A stretch of 64,000 nt of DNA, taken from NCBI RefSeq assembly GCF_037975245.1, contig NC_092583.1, forward strand, positions 3,280,764-3,344,763, given 5' to 3'. The DNA comes from Apostichopus japonicus (lineage: Eukaryota; Echinodermata; Holothuroidea; Aspidochirotida; Stichopodidae). Each line of letters begins with the position of its first letter. Positions within the stretch are counted from its first letter, which is position 1. A program made the position numbers and the translations under genes. Below, piece by piece: positions 61,697-64,000 of the stretch. A model generated the notes under the pieces. It searched no databases, had not been told where the DNA came from, and worked only from the letters and a program-made list of their open reading frames with translations.

Positions 61697-64000
61697 CTGT
61701 GGAAGAAGAAGAAGGAGAAGAAGATGATGATAAATAAAAATAAGCCAATCCTGTTACTCTTCGACGATACAACCACATTAATTCACACACAAGATATGTA
61801 CAAAACATAGCTGCCTTTCTCTTTAAAATTTAAATTATTATTATCTTTTTTTTACTTTCCATATTTGAGGTAATTTTCTGTAACAACTGGAGATCATTAA
61901 ACAGACTGCTGAACTTCCATTTGATCATAATAATAAGAAAATAAAGACAAAAAATGTTCCAAAAGTCTTGTCCAAATGGACATTACTAATTATCATTCCA
62001 CATCTCACCTCTATCCTCCCATTCACGTTTTTAGCTACCTGTAAGACATTTCTTGAACACTAACGGATCACAAAACCCTGAGTGAAAGTTTAAAGATACC
62101 AAAGAAAATGTTGTATATCTCCTATTTCCTTTTTATTCCCTCTCACTTTGCTGAACATTTCAAAACATTTTCATATTGGATCCTCCCATTAAATATGAGA
62201 GTGCTGGAATGAAATGCTTCAAAATTTATGAACGTACTTTACTGTATAACGAGGTTTCTTAATGTGGAAGAGCAATTTGTAAATAATCATAAATATCATC
62301 TCTTCCTTTCATATACCATACATCTTCCTTCGAATGTCTTACAGTTCATCTGATGAAATCACAAGCTAATGTTCAGTTAATTAGACTCCCCAGGATACCA
62401 TCAAACCATCTCTGCTATTGCCGCAGGGATGCTAAACACTTGTTACCATGCCAACCATAGATGATTCCCCCCCCCATTCTTTTATTTTACATTTTGATCT
62501 GTCGGCTGAACATTAAGGCCATTACTGAGAGAGCTAACCGCACGAAGGAATAGCAAGCATCCTTAATATCAGAAATAAGAATACAGCGGCATTGACATCT
62601 AAAAGGAACGAGGTTGAACGGGGTACAGTATAAGTGATTTGTAAAAGACGTAAAAATGAGCAAAAATTTTATTTTGACCAGATTTGGGACACATGGATGG
62701 ACAGGGACTAGAATGTATACCATATTATATACTGTAAGTGCAAAGAATTGTTTACTCCTGAAACCAAATAAGCACTAATGCTGACATGCCCTTGGAATAA
62801 TATCAATAATAATTTCTTAACATTGTTTTTTATCCTTCCTGAATCAATCTGCACCATCAAATTCTTCCTCCTCCTCCATTATCTCACCCCCCCCCCCGGG
62901 GGCCTTCCATTCTCTTCCAAATCATGATTAAACAAAGGAAAATATCCCCTCCCCCCACCCTAGGTTAATGTTACTCCACGAATGAACAGATTCCTGGTGT
63001 CAAGCAAACTGAAGACTGAGGAATCGTCCACCTTCATTAAAGGATTATTCCAGTGGCCGCTGTGTCTGTGTTGTACGAGATATTATTTCCCCTCCGTGGA
63101 GAAGTGAGTTAAATATTATTTAAAGAAAAGACTAAAAAACATTTCCAACTAACTTGCTGTGATGGTATTGCATTCTCTCTGTAGTCACCAGAGGCATACA
63201 TTCACAAAATAACACCAAAATTTGAAAAAGTCATATCATCGATCATATCTAGGATTTGGTTTTCACCTACAGACACAGCAGCAAATTTCTAGTATTATCA
63301 ATCATCTCCAGCCATTGGAATGTCCCTTTAATTTACAAAAGAAATCAATTTGTTTTCAGAAGTAATAGATTTATTATGATGTCTTACTAACAATTATTTC
63401 CCTTCTAAATCAATTGAAAACGTGTCAACATTTATTTGAATTCTTACACTTTATACAACATGGAGTACCTATTGGTTGTTGTCAAACTTCCACGAATGGC
63501 CAAGAATAATTATCGGTATAGTTTTTGTGCCTGTTTAGCAAATTGTCAAGAGATTTGACTGAGCCCTCATCAAATGCTCTGAACCAGCAGCCTGACAGGT
63601 AGATGACTCCCAGACTCAAAAGTCTCCAAAGGTCAGACAAGTTTAACAACTATTACATCCACAGGGAGAGAAGATTGTGCCCTTAAAGCAGAACTTTTAG
63701 TTCTGGAATTTTTCGTCACAATCTGCCATCGGGTGGCAAGGGTAGTAACAGATCCTGCCAGGTACGACAGCAGACATGAAAACATAATGTTAAATCCATG
63801 AATACCACCACACCAGAGACTATGCGATTAGCCATGTCAAATTTGGAGATTTTTAAAGTTAAAAACAAAAGGAGTACGAGGGATACAATTTGTGGGACGT
63901 AATTGTATTTGGCGATGGATTTTAGGCAGTTTGATACACCCTCACAAGTTTTGGGAAAAGCCAAAAGGTTGGTTAAGGACATGGATTTCTTTGATTACCA
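61697..64000. other. Upstream region, no supported gene
   Basis: By polarity this is intron or 5' flank of the SPATS2-like gene. I searched the minus strand for a short exon with a start codon ending one base into a codon and did not find a convincing one. Visible are a GAAGAAGAAG microsatellite at 61,700-61,735 and C/G runs at 62,467 and 62,886. Longer frames (to 88 codons) show no recognisable similarity. Confidence 0.5.

Noticed and set aside
61697-61808. Upstream extension of the first visible exon through a serine run
   Set aside because: A good acceptor (CTTCCACAG) lies at the start of the conserved part and the serine run is a GAA/GAT-type microsatellite, so it is more likely intron.

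Overview
The window is eukaryotic nuclear DNA, most likely from a marine invertebrate animal and possibly an echinoderm. Genes are intron-split with GT-AG introns, intergenic and intronic DNA is AT-rich, tRNA-derived SINE-like pieces and simple repeats are common, and the single recognisable gene is an animal-specific family. The species assignment is inference only.

Positions 1 to about 28,800 are one continuous tandem satellite array that runs in from beyond the left edge. The basic monomer is about 323 bp and comes in two sequence types that share their 3' two thirds. Several deletion variants (about 303-307 bp and about 185 bp) and multi-monomer higher-order repeats (0.63 kb, 1.27 kb, 2.244 kb and a roughly 3 kb block repeated 8 kb away) are visible. 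All open reading frames in this part are by-products of the repeat. Monomers decay in the last few hundred bases before the array stops.

From 28.8 to about 35.1 kb I find no gene. There are homopolymer and CT-rich tracts, a cluster of ATGCTAAT-type sites, and candidate poly(A) signals for the gene that follows.

From 61,696 down to 35,608 the minus strand carries a SPATS2/SPATS2L homologue (spermatogenesis-associated serine-rich 2 family). I rebuilt ten coding exons with matching splice phases throughout; they give 811 residues plus the stop codon, and the start codon lies upstream of what I can find. The order is a UBA-like N-terminal domain, basic low-complexity linkers, a conserved coiled-coil core, a serine-rich stretch and a long RG-rich, acidic-ended tail. 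It is longer than the vertebrate proteins (about 550 residues) because of the disordered regions.

The introns hold SINE-like elements, a hAT-like palindromic repeat end, minisatellites, long AT and G tracts, a near-perfect inverted repeat with splice-donor-like arms, and a tandem array of about 140 bp units whose first unit includes the end of a coding exon. From 61.7 to 64 kb I see no supported gene; the 5' exon(s) and promoter are probably beyond the right edge.
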